A stretch of DNA of 5,513 nt from Rickettsiales bacterium (GCA_947455845.1 CANGQE010000100.1:1-5513), one strand, 5' to 3'; numbered from the stretch's first letter, positions 1 to 5,499 are shown. The notes: generated by a model not told the origin, from the letters alone. A program made the numbers and translations.

Positions 1-28
1 AATTGTTAATTGCTAACTGCTAATTGTT
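1..28. repeat. Heptameric short tandem repeat overlapping the hisB stop codon
   Basis: Four consecutive 7-bp units are visible: AATTGTT, AATTGCT, AACTGCT, AATTGTT. They vary only by C/T at two positions, and the run continues into the window edge, so the array may be longer. The last unit covers two bases of the hisB stop codon (complement of 27-29). This resembles the short tandemly repeated heptamers seen in intergenic DNA of various bacteria. No function is implied. Confidence 0.6.
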
Positions 29-614
29 ACAAGGTTCCTTTCGTCGAATTAATCGCATCCTTCTTTCTTTCATCAATTGTAATTGCTTGACGAAGGGCGC
101 GGGCTAGGGCTTTGAAGCAGGATTCGATGATGTGGTGGTTATTAACTCCGTAGAGATTTTCGATGTGCAGGTTGCAAGCTGAGGCTTGAGCGAAAGCGAA
201 AAACCATTCGCGGAAAAGCTCACAATCCATTTCTCCGATGCGGTCGCGTTTAAATTCGCAATTAAAAATTGGGTAAGCGCGGCCAGATAAATCAACCACG
301 GCGCGGGTTAAAGTTTCATCCATCGGTACGTAAGAATGGCCGAAGCGGGTAATGCCTTTTTTGTCACCTAAGGCTTGTTTGAAAGCTTCACCGATTGCTA
401 AAGCAGCATCTTCGGTAGTGTGATGAAAATCAATGTGCAAGTCGCCTTTAACTTCAAGGCTAATGTCGATTAGGCTGTGATGTGAAAGTTGTTCAATCAT
501 GTGGTTTAAAAAACCAATGCCGGTATTGACTTTAAATTGTCCTGTACCATCAAGGTTAAGTTCAACTTTGATTGAGGTTTCTTTGGTGTTACGTTCGATT
601 TTTGCTGTGCGCAT
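27..614 (-). CDS. hisB: Imidazoleglycerol-phosphate dehydratase (HisB, monofunctional)
   Basis: Cytosolic enzyme that dehydrates imidazole glycerol phosphate to imidazole acetol phosphate in histidine biosynthesis. The 195-residue product is full length for the monofunctional family. Signature motifs are all present: GFLNHM with H38, the first metal-binding motif DFHHTTED (H64, H65, E68), MDETL near residue 98, the second motif NNHHIIES (H160, H161, E164), and the terminal STKGTL. The stretch MDCELFREWFFAFAQA followed by HIENLYG is very like alphaproteobacterial HisB proteins. The ATG at 614 gives the usual N-terminus (MRTAKIERNTKET). No Shine-Dalgarno motif precedes it, and the multi-hairpin repeat ends about 14 bases upstream, so the promoter lies in or beyond that repeat, or transcription reads through from the SOD gene. 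No other his gene is in the window. Confidence 0.97.
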   Translation of the reverse strand: MRTAKIERNTKETSIKVELNLDGTGQFKVNTGIGFLNHMIEQLSHHSLIDISLEVKGDLHIDFHHTTEDAALAIGEAFKQALGDKKGITRFGHSYVPMDETLTRAVVDLSGRAYPIFNCEFKRDRIGEMDCELFREWFFAFAQASACNLHIENLYGVNNHHIIESCFKALARALRQAITIDERKKDAINSTKGTL

Positions 615-628
615 GGGAAAATGTTTTT

Positions 629-850
629 AGCCCTCTTTGACAATCGCGAAAGCGATTGCAACTCACTCAAAAAATAAAAATATTTTGTGAGTAAAAAGAG
701 GGTGGCATCGCCGAAAGGCGATGACGGGTAATTTAGATCACGCAAGCGGGGAGCAAATCCTCCGGCACTGCGCTCCACCTCCTTTTTACTCACAAAATAT
801 TTTTATTTTTGAGTGAGTTGCAATTGCTTAAGCAATTGTCAAAGGAGGCT
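629..850. repeat. Multi-hairpin inverted-repeat element, long form
   Basis: A 222-bp palindromic unit fills the gap between the SOD stop and the hisB start. The left arm (629-705) and right arm (776-850) are inverted copies with about nine differences in some 78 positions. Each arm also folds on itself: left CCCTCTTT (631-638) with AAAGAGGG (695-702), right CCTCCTTT (778-785) with AAAGGAGG (841-848). Inside each arm sits a 7-bp hairpin (641-658 with loop GAAA; 821-838 with loop TTAA) and an ACTCAC/GTGAGT stem (661-692; 788-818). The core has a further 7-bp hairpin with a GAAA loop (706-723), then ACGGGTAATTT (724-734) and AAATCCTCC (755-763). The core matches the reverse complement of the element at 3492-3624, so both belong to one family. 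It carries no credible gene. It might also act as a transcript terminator or stabiliser; that is inference. Confidence 0.88.
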
Positions 851-855
851 TTGGC

Positions 856-1584
856 TTAAGAGTTTTTCTTCAAATTTTCCGCAACAAAATCCCAATTAAC
901 CAAGTGATTTAAGAAAGTGTCAATGTAAGTAGGGCGTGCATTTTGGAAGTCTAAATAGTAAGCATGTTCCCAAACATCCATTGTAAGCAAAGGCTTTGCA
1001 GTTGAAGTTAAAGGAGTTTCGGCATTACCGGTTTTAGTAACTTTTAATTTGCCATCTTCAATAACCAACCAAGCCCAGCCTGATCCGAACTGAGTAGCGC
1101 CGGCGTTTTTAAATTCTAAAACAAAGTTTTCGTAAGAGCCAAAATCAGCTTCGATTTTTTGCAGAACTTCTCCAGACGGTTTTCCACCGCCATTTGGCTT
1201 CATTGAATGCCAGTAAAAAGTGTGGTTCCAAACTTGAGCGGAGTTGTTGAAAATTCCGGCTTTAGTTTTGTCGGCGTGAGAAATTTTAATGATTTCTTCA
1301 AGAGATTTGCCTTCTAGATCAGTGCCGGCAATGAGGTTGTTGAGATTGGTAACGTAAGCTTGGTGATGTTTTCCGTAGTGAAAATTAATAGTATTTTCAG
1401 AAATATGCGGAGCTAAAGCGGTTTTTTCGTAAGGCAATTTAGGTAATTCGATTTTTTGCATATTTTCTCCGAGAATTTTAGATTGAGAATTGAGGCCGTT
1501 TAGTAATTTCATTTTACAGGCGCCGAAAAGAAAGGCCGAGGAAAGAAAGGTTGTTTTAATGAATTTTCTTTTTGACATTTGCAT
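856..1584 (-). CDS. sodB: Superoxide dismutase, Fe type, with N-terminal extension
   Basis: Converts superoxide to oxygen and hydrogen peroxide. Counting from the ATG at 1584, the product has 242 residues: an extension of 41, then a canonical SodB of about 201 residues starting MQKIELPKLPYEKTALAPHI. Metal ligands are visible in the motifs HYGKHHQ (first His), WNHTFYW (His) and DVWEHAYY (Asp and His). The Gln in SAQVWNHTFYW and the Ala in GNAETPLT are Fe-type markers, although QFGSGWAWL leaves cambialistic use possible. The extension reads SKRKFIKTTFLSSAFLFGAC, resembling a Tat-like n-region with KR instead of RR, a short hydrophobic stretch and a possible lipobox Cys. Alternative starts are the ATG at 1578 and the internal ATG at 1461, the only one with a good ribosome site; the frame also opens at a TTG at 1620. 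The product may therefore be exported, cytosolic, or both. Function is certain, the start is not. Confidence 0.93.
   Translation of the reverse strand: MQMSKRKFIKTTFLSSAFLFGACKMKLLNGLNSQSKILGENMQKIELPKLPYEKTALAPHISENTINFHYGKHHQAYVTNLNNLIAGTDLEGKSLEEIIKISHADKTKAGIFNNSAQVWNHTFYWHSMKPNGGGKPSGEVLQKIEADFGSYENFVLEFKNAGATQFGSGWAWLVIEDGKLKVTKTGNAETPLTSTAKPLLTMDVWEHAYYLDFQNARPTYIDTFLNHLVNWDFVAENLKKNS
1467..1470 (-). promoter_or_regulatory. Shine-Dalgarno-like GGAG before the internal SOD start
   Basis: On the minus strand GGAG lies five bases before the ATG at 1461-1459, where the conserved SOD domain begins (MQKIELP). It is the best ribosome-binding sequence before any candidate start in the window. 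It could allow a cytosolic form to be made, or it could be a chance match within codons for Gly-Glu. Confidence 0.45.
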
Positions 1585-1599
1585 GGCGCACAACTTAAT
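1572..1599 (+). promoter_or_regulatory. Putative sigma-70 promoter for the glycosyltransferase pair
   Basis: A perfect -35 box TTGACA (1572-1577) is followed after 16 bp by CTTAAT (1594-1599, four of six matches to TATAAT). Transcription would begin near 1606, giving a leader of about 44 bases before the GT2 ATG at 1650. The boxes overlap the first codons of the divergent SOD gene. This is motif matching only. Confidence 0.4.
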
Positions 1600-1619
1600 T
1601 TTGGCGCTCTCCCAAGTCA

Positions 1620-1647
1620 ATTATCAATTTTACTTTTACCGCCACAA
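1620..1647 (-). promoter_or_regulatory. Putative promoter for the SOD gene
   Basis: On the minus strand a -10-like GATAAT (1625-1620) has five of six consensus matches. The -35 position 16 bp upstream is only TTGTGG (1647-1642). Transcription would start about 25-35 bases before the upstream ATGs at 1584 and 1578. The weak -35 keeps confidence low. Confidence 0.25.
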
Positions 1648-1649
1648 AT

Positions 1650-2417
1650 ATGCCAAAAATTTCCGCTGTAATTGTTGCTCACAACGAAGAGAAAAAAATT
1701 GCCGAATGTTTGCAAAGCCTTGATTTTGTTGATGAAGTTGTAGTTGTGCTGGATAAATGTAGCGATCGTACCAAAGAAATTGTTTTGAAATTTACTGACA
1801 AAATTGTTGAAGGTTCTTGGAACCTTGAGGGTGCTCGTAGAAACGTGGCGCTGAATTCTACCAGTTTTGAGTGGATTTTAGAAATTGATGCGGATGAAAG
1901 AATTTCTGCCGAGTTAGCACAAGAAATTTTAACCATAAAAAACTCTTCTCCTTGCGCAGTTATTATCCCGATTGCTAACTACATTGGTAAACGCTACGTG
2001 CAATTTGGATGGCTTAGAACTCTTGGTGTTTTGAGTCGTCAAACTTTGACTTACCGTGGTTTAAAAAAATATCACGAAGACAAGGAAGTTCATCCAACTT
2101 GTGATTTAGAGGCGGAAAAAAAATATTTTACCAATCCGATCATTCATTTAGTGGATGAAGATATCGCCGACTTAATGGTGCGCTTCAACCGTTACACCAA
2201 TTGGCGTGCCAATGACATGATTTCAAAAGGCAAAGTTAAAGGTGGGATTTTTAAATTGGTTTTTGGTTTTAAAGTTAGATTCCTTAAAGCCTTCTTTTCT
2301 AAAAAAGGTTACAAGGAAGGCGGGTTGGGTTTTCTACTCGCGATTTTGGCTGGGCTTTACCCTCTTGTTTCCTATCTTAAAGCCAAAGAAAAATTATCTA
2401 ATAACCTTTCTAAATGA
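1650..2417 (+). CDS. Family 2 glycosyltransferase, WaaE/KdtX-like (LPS core type)
   Basis: Probable cytoplasmic-face, membrane-associated sugar transferase using a nucleotide sugar. The 255 residues match the length of the WaaE/KdtX-like GT2 group. The N-terminal GT-A fold starts with ISAVIVAHNEEKKIAECL (residues 4-21), then DEVVVVLDKCSDRT (28-41), GARRNVAL (61-68) and the DxD-type metal/nucleotide motif DADE (80-83). Later come EVHP, in the position of the family's VHE motif, and FNRYTNWRA, a Tyr/Ala-rich helix typical of the group. The C-terminus has a basic stretch and a hydrophobic segment (GFLLAILAGLYPLVSYL) that should lie in or on the inner membrane. The gene overlaps the following GT4 gene by four bases (ATGA), so the two are translationally coupled. 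The acceptor and sugar cannot be read from sequence. No Shine-Dalgarno precedes the ATG. Confidence 0.9.
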   Translation: MPKISAVIVAHNEEKKIAECLQSLDFVDEVVVVLDKCSDRTKEIVLKFTDKIVEGSWNLEGARRNVALNSTSFEWILEIDADERISAELAQEILTIKNSSPCAVIIPIANYIGKRYVQFGWLRTLGVLSRQTLTYRGLKKYHEDKEVHPTCDLEAEKKYFTNPIIHLVDEDIADLMVRFNRYTNWRANDMISKGKVKGGIFKLVFGFKVRFLKAFFSKKGYKEGGLGFLLAILAGLYPLVSYLKAKEKLSNNLSK

Positions 2418-3493
2418 AAATTGTTAACATTATTCTTACTTCACAAAATGGTGGAGCAGAGCAGGTATTCATTGATTATTTAACAATTTTCAAAAAATTA
2501 GGCCACCAAGTTTTGGCGATCACAAAAACTGATGCTCCTTATGCTGGCAAGGTTGAAAATCTGGGAATTGAGGTAAAAAAAATCACCAATAAATTTGGTT
2601 ACCACGATTTTTTTGCAGTCAAAAAAATTCAAAAAATTATTCAAGAATTTGACGCTGATATTGTAATTGCTCATGCAGGAAGAGCGATGGTTCTTGCACG
2701 CAAGGCCATAAAAAAAATTCCCGATATAAAAATCTACTTCATCGCGGTTAACCACAGTATGAATGTGAAGCGTTCAATTGGGGCTGATGTAATTTTTTCG
2801 GTGAATAAGGAAATTTTTTACCGAACCGTAAATTGTGGGCAGGATGAGACTAGAAGTTTTGTCATTCCAAATGCCATTGATTTAACTGACATGATCAATG
2901 TTTCGGGGTTGGTTAATTTGCAAGAAAATGAAGTAATTACGATTGGTGGATTGGCGCGTTTAGATAGAGCCAAGGGTTTTCATTTTGCTATTAAGGCAAT
3001 TAAAAAATTGGAAGATTTGTCACGCGAAAAAAATTGGAATAAAAAATTTATTTTAAAAATTGCCGGCTCAGGGACAGAAGAACAAAACTTGCGCAATCTT
3101 GCAAAAGAGATGGGGGTTGAAAATAATGTTGAATTTTTGGGCTGGATAAAAACTAAAAAAGAATTTTTCGATGCAATTGATATTTTTTGTTTGAGTTCAA
3201 AGAGTGAAACTTTTGGCTTGGTTTTATTAGAAGCGATGAAATTTCGTAAGCCGATAATTTCAACTGATGCTCATGGCCCAAAAGAAATTTTGCGACATGG
3301 GTTTGATGCTTTAATGGTTAGTCTTGAACCGTTGCAAGATGTAGAAAATCGGATTGTGGAAGCGGTGCAAAGAATGATTGATGAGCCCGACTTGGTGAAT
3401 CAGATGGTTGAAAATGCTTCGGTGAAATTAAAGGAAAAATATTCCTACGCGGCGCTGGAAAAAGTGATGAAAGAAATTGTGGGGAAGGTGTAA
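2414..3493 (+). CDS. Family 4 glycosyltransferase (GT-B fold)
   Basis: Retaining glycosyltransferase of 359 residues, complete for the family. The N-terminal acceptor domain begins MKIVNIILTSQNGGAEQ, with the GGAE loop near residue 14. The C-terminal donor domain starts around IGGLARLDRAKGF (177-189), where R182 and K187 match the phosphate-binding Arg/Lys of GT4 enzymes. The EX7E motif is E265 to E273 within SETFGLVLLEAM, followed by the TDAHGPKEIL loop that usually contacts the nucleotide. VIPNAIDL is the typical interdomain hinge. It starts inside the GT2 stop codon (ATGA overlap), so it depends on GT2 translation; the two enzymes probably add successive sugars to the same glycan, likely lipopolysaccharide or another surface polymer. 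The stop codon touches the hairpin element at 3492. Confidence 0.92.
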   Translation: MKIVNIILTSQNGGAEQVFIDYLTIFKKLGHQVLAITKTDAPYAGKVENLGIEVKKITNKFGYHDFFAVKKIQKIIQEFDADIVIAHAGRAMVLARKAIKKIPDIKIYFIAVNHSMNVKRSIGADVIFSVNKEIFYRTVNCGQDETRSFVIPNAIDLTDMINVSGLVNLQENEVITIGGLARLDRAKGFHFAIKAIKKLEDLSREKNWNKKFILKIAGSGTEEQNLRNLAKEMGVENNVEFLGWIKTKKEFFDAIDIFCLSSKSETFGLVLLEAMKFRKPIISTDAHGPKEILRHGFDALMVSLEPLQDVENRIVEAVQRMIDEPDLVNQMVENASVKLKEKYSYAALEKVMKEIVGKV

Positions 3494-3624
3494 AGCCCTC
3501 TTTGAAAAAGAGGGAGGGAGCCGCGTTAGCGGCGGAAGGGTGATTTAAGAATGAGCAAGTGATGGGCAAATCACCCGTCTGATCGCTAGCACGATCATCC
3601 ACCCTCTTTTTCAAAGAGGGCTTT
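3492..3624. repeat. Multi-hairpin inverted-repeat element, short form
   Basis: A 133-bp unit lies between two converging genes. Its ends form a perfect 23-bp inverted repeat (3492-3514 and 3602-3624). Each end is also its own hairpin, CCCTCTTT-GAA-AAAGAGGG on the left (3496-3514) and its mirror on the right (3602-3620). Inside are GCCGC-GTTA-GCGGC (3520-3533), a 9-bp stem GGGTGATTT/AAATCACCC (3538-3546, 3568-3576) and GATCG/CGATC (3581-3596). Reverse complemented, it aligns with the core of the element at 629-850 through GAGGGTGG, a hairpin, and ACGGGT(G/A)ATTT. It overlaps two bases of the GT4 stop and ends eight bases from the DUF3750 stop, so it may serve as a two-way terminator. Confidence 0.88.
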
Positions 3625-3632
3625 CCTCGCAT

Positions 3633-4412
3633 TTAGTCTGGAGTAAACCCAACTCTCCCCACCGCCGGCAACTTCAACGCCAGTCGCATAAAATCAATTC
3701 CAAAAGAAAGGCCGATGATGTTGATTTCAATTCCTTCCACCTTGCCGATAATAATTCCAAACATTCCGTAGAAAGAAAATTGTATTCCGGTTTTTGACTC
3801 CGAAAGGGCGAAGAATTTATGTCCGAGCCAATCTTTGCCGATGGCATTATTTGGCAAAGCTACTTTTAGGTCGGGAACTGAGCGGATGATGTGTGAAATG
3901 AAAGTATTACTGTTAGGTCCCGGATAGGCGCGATAGAATTTTTGGTAAGGATAAGATTTGGCGGCGGCCTCGATTTGAGGAATTAGAGTTTCAGCATTTT
4001 GTCCCGAGGCCGAAAAAATAATTTCTGGTTTTGCACCATACCAATAGCGGTCGGGGAGGTCTTCTTGAATCATGACAACACCATCAGATCCGAAGTAAGA
4101 TGCCCACATTAACACGTGGTAAACTTTGTAACTATTGGCGTTTTTTTGCTTGGTTGCGATCCAAGTGTGGCGGCTGAATTTGCCGCGCCAAGAAAATGCT
4201 TTTGCTGAATAAATTTGCACTTGTGCTTCGTGATCATTTTGCGCCAGCGGCACTAAATTAGCACTCTGGCGGCTAGCATCTTGCCATCCGAGATTAGTTG
4301 CTTTGGGATTGAAATACACCAAAGCAAATGTCGAAATCGCAAAAAATAAAAAGAACATTCGTAGTTTCGATTTGGGGATTAATTTTTTTAAGGACTTAAA
4401 TTGTAGGTTCAT
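3633..4412 (-). CDS. DUF3750 family membrane-anchored protein
   Basis: A 259-residue protein of unknown function that I recognise as DUF3750, a family I associate with alphaproteobacteria. A lysine-rich N-terminus (residues 1-18) is followed by one hydrophobic segment (about 20-34, FFLFFAISTFALVYF), so the rest is probably periplasmic and anchored in the inner membrane. Conserved-looking blocks are VQIYSAKAFSWRGKFSRHTWIA (about 65-86), a central RYWYGAKPEI, YPGPNSNTFISHIIR, AIGKDWLG and a glycine-rich C-terminal part ending in LSFGIDF and ALKLPAVGRVG. The His in HTWIA and the GPNSNTF motif recall the His and Cys motifs of papain-like/NlpC-P60 folds with Ser in place of Cys; this is speculation. 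The gene converges on the GT4 gene. An ATG at 4358, just before the hydrophobic segment, is an alternative start. No Shine-Dalgarno is seen at either start. Confidence 0.82.
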   Translation of the reverse strand: MNLQFKSLKKLIPKSKLRMFFLFFAISTFALVYFNPKATNLGWQDASRQSANLVPLAQNDHEAQVQIYSAKAFSWRGKFSRHTWIATKQKNANSYKVYHVLMWASYFGSDGVVMIQEDLPDRYWYGAKPEIIFSASGQNAETLIPQIEAAAKSYPYQKFYRAYPGPNSNTFISHIIRSVPDLKVALPNNAIGKDWLGHKFFALSESKTGIQFSFYGMFGIIIGKVEGIEINIIGLSFGIDFMRLALKLPAVGRVGFTPD

Positions 4413-4432
4413 TTGAGGGAAAAAAGTAGCCG

Positions 4433-4526
4433 CTGGTCGAGCGGAGTCGAGACCATTTGGAGTTTAGCCGCTATTTCTTAATTGATCGAGCGTAATCTCA
4501 AGATGGTCTCGACTCCGCTCGACCAG
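4433..4526 (-). repeat. REPIN-like repeat, left copy
   Basis: A 94-bp unit bounded by two inverted copies of a 22-bp imperfect palindrome, TGGTCGAGCGGAGTCGAGAC followed by CA. The arms TGGTC/GACCA pair within each palindrome, and CTCGAC is repeated inside it. The spacer of about 45 bp is not symmetric. Reverse complemented it matches 4916-5010 with four substitutions and one indel. It lies between the divergent starts of the DUF3750 and GIY-YIG genes, so their promoters lie in or beside it. Confidence 0.92.
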
Positions 4527-4542
4527 CCCGTGGGGGTAGGGG

Positions 4543-4572
4543 TTGCAAGTAAGTTTAGTGATTATAAATAAT
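4543..4572 (+). promoter_or_regulatory. Putative promoter of the GIY-YIG gene
   Basis: TTGCAA (4543-4548, four of six -35 matches) and AATAAT (4567-4572, five of six -10 matches) are separated by 18 bp, just downstream of the left repeat. An overlapping TATAAA lies at 4563-4568. The transcript would begin near 4579, giving a leader of about 30 bases with no ribosome-binding motif before the ATG at 4610. Confidence 0.35.
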
Positions 4573-4609
4573 AAGGAATCACCAAATTAATAACCCAGCC
4601 CATCTCTCT

Positions 4610-4972
4610 ATGCCACACATGTACATTCTAGAATGCTCCGACAAATCATTTTACGTTGGTAGTACGGTAAATATTGAGCGTCGATTATGGGAACATCAAA
4701 ATGGACTTGGAGCTGTTTACACAAAAAAAAGATTACCAGTAAAATTGGTTTTTGCTGAAGAATTTGAAAGAATAGATGAAGCGTTTGCACTGGAAAAGCA
4801 GGTGCAAAATTGGAGTAGAAAAAAAAGAATAGCTCTGATTAATAGAGATTGGCAAGGGTTGCGCGATTCAGCAAAATGTAAAAATAATTCTAGCTCTGAT
4901 AATAAAGTTAACTCGCTGGTCGAGCGGAGTCGAGACCATCTTGAAATTATACTCGGGTCAATTAAGAAATAG
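4610..4972 (+). CDS. Small GIY-YIG nuclease domain protein (YhbQ/UPF0213-like)
   Basis: Predicted single-domain DNA nuclease of 120 residues. The GIY-YIG motif appears as MYI (4-6) and FYVG (14-17). The catalytic Arg is probably R25 in ERRLWEH, followed by H29, and the metal-binding Glu is E62 in ALEKQVQNW. The block YTKKRLPVKLVFAEEF and the WSRKKRIALI helix are typical of the YhbQ-like group. Residues 1 to about 90 form the domain and NNSSSDNKVNS is a linker. The last 18 residues, LVERSRDHLEIILGSIKK, are encoded by the right-hand repeat (from 4916) and are not part of the domain, so the native C-terminus has been replaced or extended by repeat DNA. The ATG at 4619 is an alternative start. 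No intron or host gene is interrupted, so a classical homing role is not indicated. A role in moving or maintaining the flanking repeats is an attractive inference. Confidence 0.88.
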   Translation: MPHMYILECSDKSFYVGSTVNIERRLWEHQNGLGAVYTKKRLPVKLVFAEEFERIDEAFALEKQVQNWSRKKRIALINRDWQGLRDSAKCKNNSSSDNKVNSLVERSRDHLEIILGSIKK

Positions 4973-5010
4973 CGGCTAAACTCCAAATGGTCTCGACTCC
5001 GCTCGACCAG
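4916..5010 (+). repeat. REPIN-like repeat, right copy
   Basis: A 95-bp unit with the same structure as 4433-4526 in inverted orientation: the 22-bp imperfect palindrome at each end and a spacer containing TCAATTAAGAAATAGCGGCT. It supplies codons 103-120 and the TAG stop of the GIY-YIG gene, and it ends 12 bases before the complement of the NYN stop codon. It thus separates two converging genes and may limit read-through. Confidence 0.92.
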
Positions 5011-5022
5011 CGCGTGGGGGGG

Positions 5023-5499
5023 TTACTTCAGCAACAAATCTTCCCCAATCGCCACAAACTTTGAAGCCGAGTTAATTAAAGAATCGGCGGTTAGCTCGGG
5101 CACGCCGTAAACCTCAACTTCATTGTTAAAATTCTTTCTAATTTTCTGCACCAGCAAATCAAAATCGCCATCTCCAGAAAGTAGAATTACGACATCAGAT
5201 TCCTTGGCATATTCCATCACATCCAGAGTAATTCCAACATCCCAATCACCTTTGGCGGAGCCGTCGCTTCTTTGAATGAAAGGCTTTAATTTTATTTCAA
5301 AGCCGATGCCGCGTAAAATATTTTGGAATTGTTTTTGTTTTTCATCACCTCGGCCAATGGCGTAAGCAAAGGCACGAACTACTTTGCGGTTGCTGGTAGC
5401 TTTAGCCCAGAAGGCGTTGTAGTCGAAATGTTTTTGGTAGCGTTGTTTGGTGGTGTAATAGATGTTTTGAACATCGACGAAGATGGTTACGGTTTGCAT
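5023..5499 (-). CDS. NYN domain protein, LabA/DUF88 family
   Basis: Predicted PIN-like metal-dependent ribonuclease of 158 residues, complete. The NYN hallmarks are FVDVQNIYY at the N-terminus (D9, N12), KGDWDVGITLDVM in the middle (D87, D93) and LLSGDGDFDLLV (D110, D112, D114), giving the acidic cluster that binds metal. The C-terminal part (VEVYGVPELTADSLINSASKFVAIGEDL) is typical of LabA-like proteins, where the domain ends with a short helix after the last strand. These proteins are thought to act on RNA, but no substrate can be assigned here. The ATG at 5499 has no Shine-Dalgarno in the 14 upstream bases available, and the promoter lies outside the window. The gene converges with the GIY-YIG gene across the right repeat. 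Confidence 0.92.
   Translation of the reverse strand: MQTVTIFVDVQNIYYTTKQRYQKHFDYNAFWAKATSNRKVVRAFAYAIGRGDEKQKQFQNILRGIGFEIKLKPFIQRSDGSAKGDWDVGITLDVMEYAKESDVVILLSGDGDFDLLVQKIRKNFNNEVEVYGVPELTADSLINSASKFVAIGEDLLLK

Larger units (their letters stand above)
4431..5012. mobile_element. Putative GIY-YIG-containing composite element with inverted REPIN-like ends
   Basis: The GIY-YIG gene is enclosed by two inverted copies of a 94-95 bp repeat, and the outermost bases are themselves inverted (CGCTGG at 4431, CCAGCG ending at 5012). The layout is that of a small mobile unit: repeat, promoter, nuclease gene, repeat. I see no clear target-site duplication and no transposase, so mobility is inferred only from symmetry and from the nuclease gene inside. 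Confidence 0.45.

Noticed and set aside
1..28. Possible CRISPR repeats
   Set aside because: The units are contiguous 7-mers with no spacers.
506..793. Minus-strand open frame of 95 codons spanning the hisB start and the long hairpin element
   Set aside because: It is out of frame with hisB and otherwise made of repeat DNA; the peptide has no domain character.
1585..1620. TTG start extending the SOD frame to 1620
   Set aside because: The extra residues do not look like a signal or conserved N-terminus, two ATGs lie just downstream, and the TTG overlaps the probable -10/start region.
3318..3632. Minus-strand open frame of 104 codons over the GT4 3' end and the short hairpin element
   Set aside because: It is antisense to GT4 and encoded half by the palindromic repeat, with a low-complexity product.
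4427..4472. 8-bp direct repeat TAGCCGCT at 4427 and 4465 as a target-site duplication
   Set aside because: The second copy lies inside the repeat spacer and also appears in the right copy, so it does not flank the element and may be chance.
4610..4972. Homing endonuclease of an intron or intein
   Set aside because: No group I intron features or split host gene are visible around it; the flanks are repeats and two intact genes.
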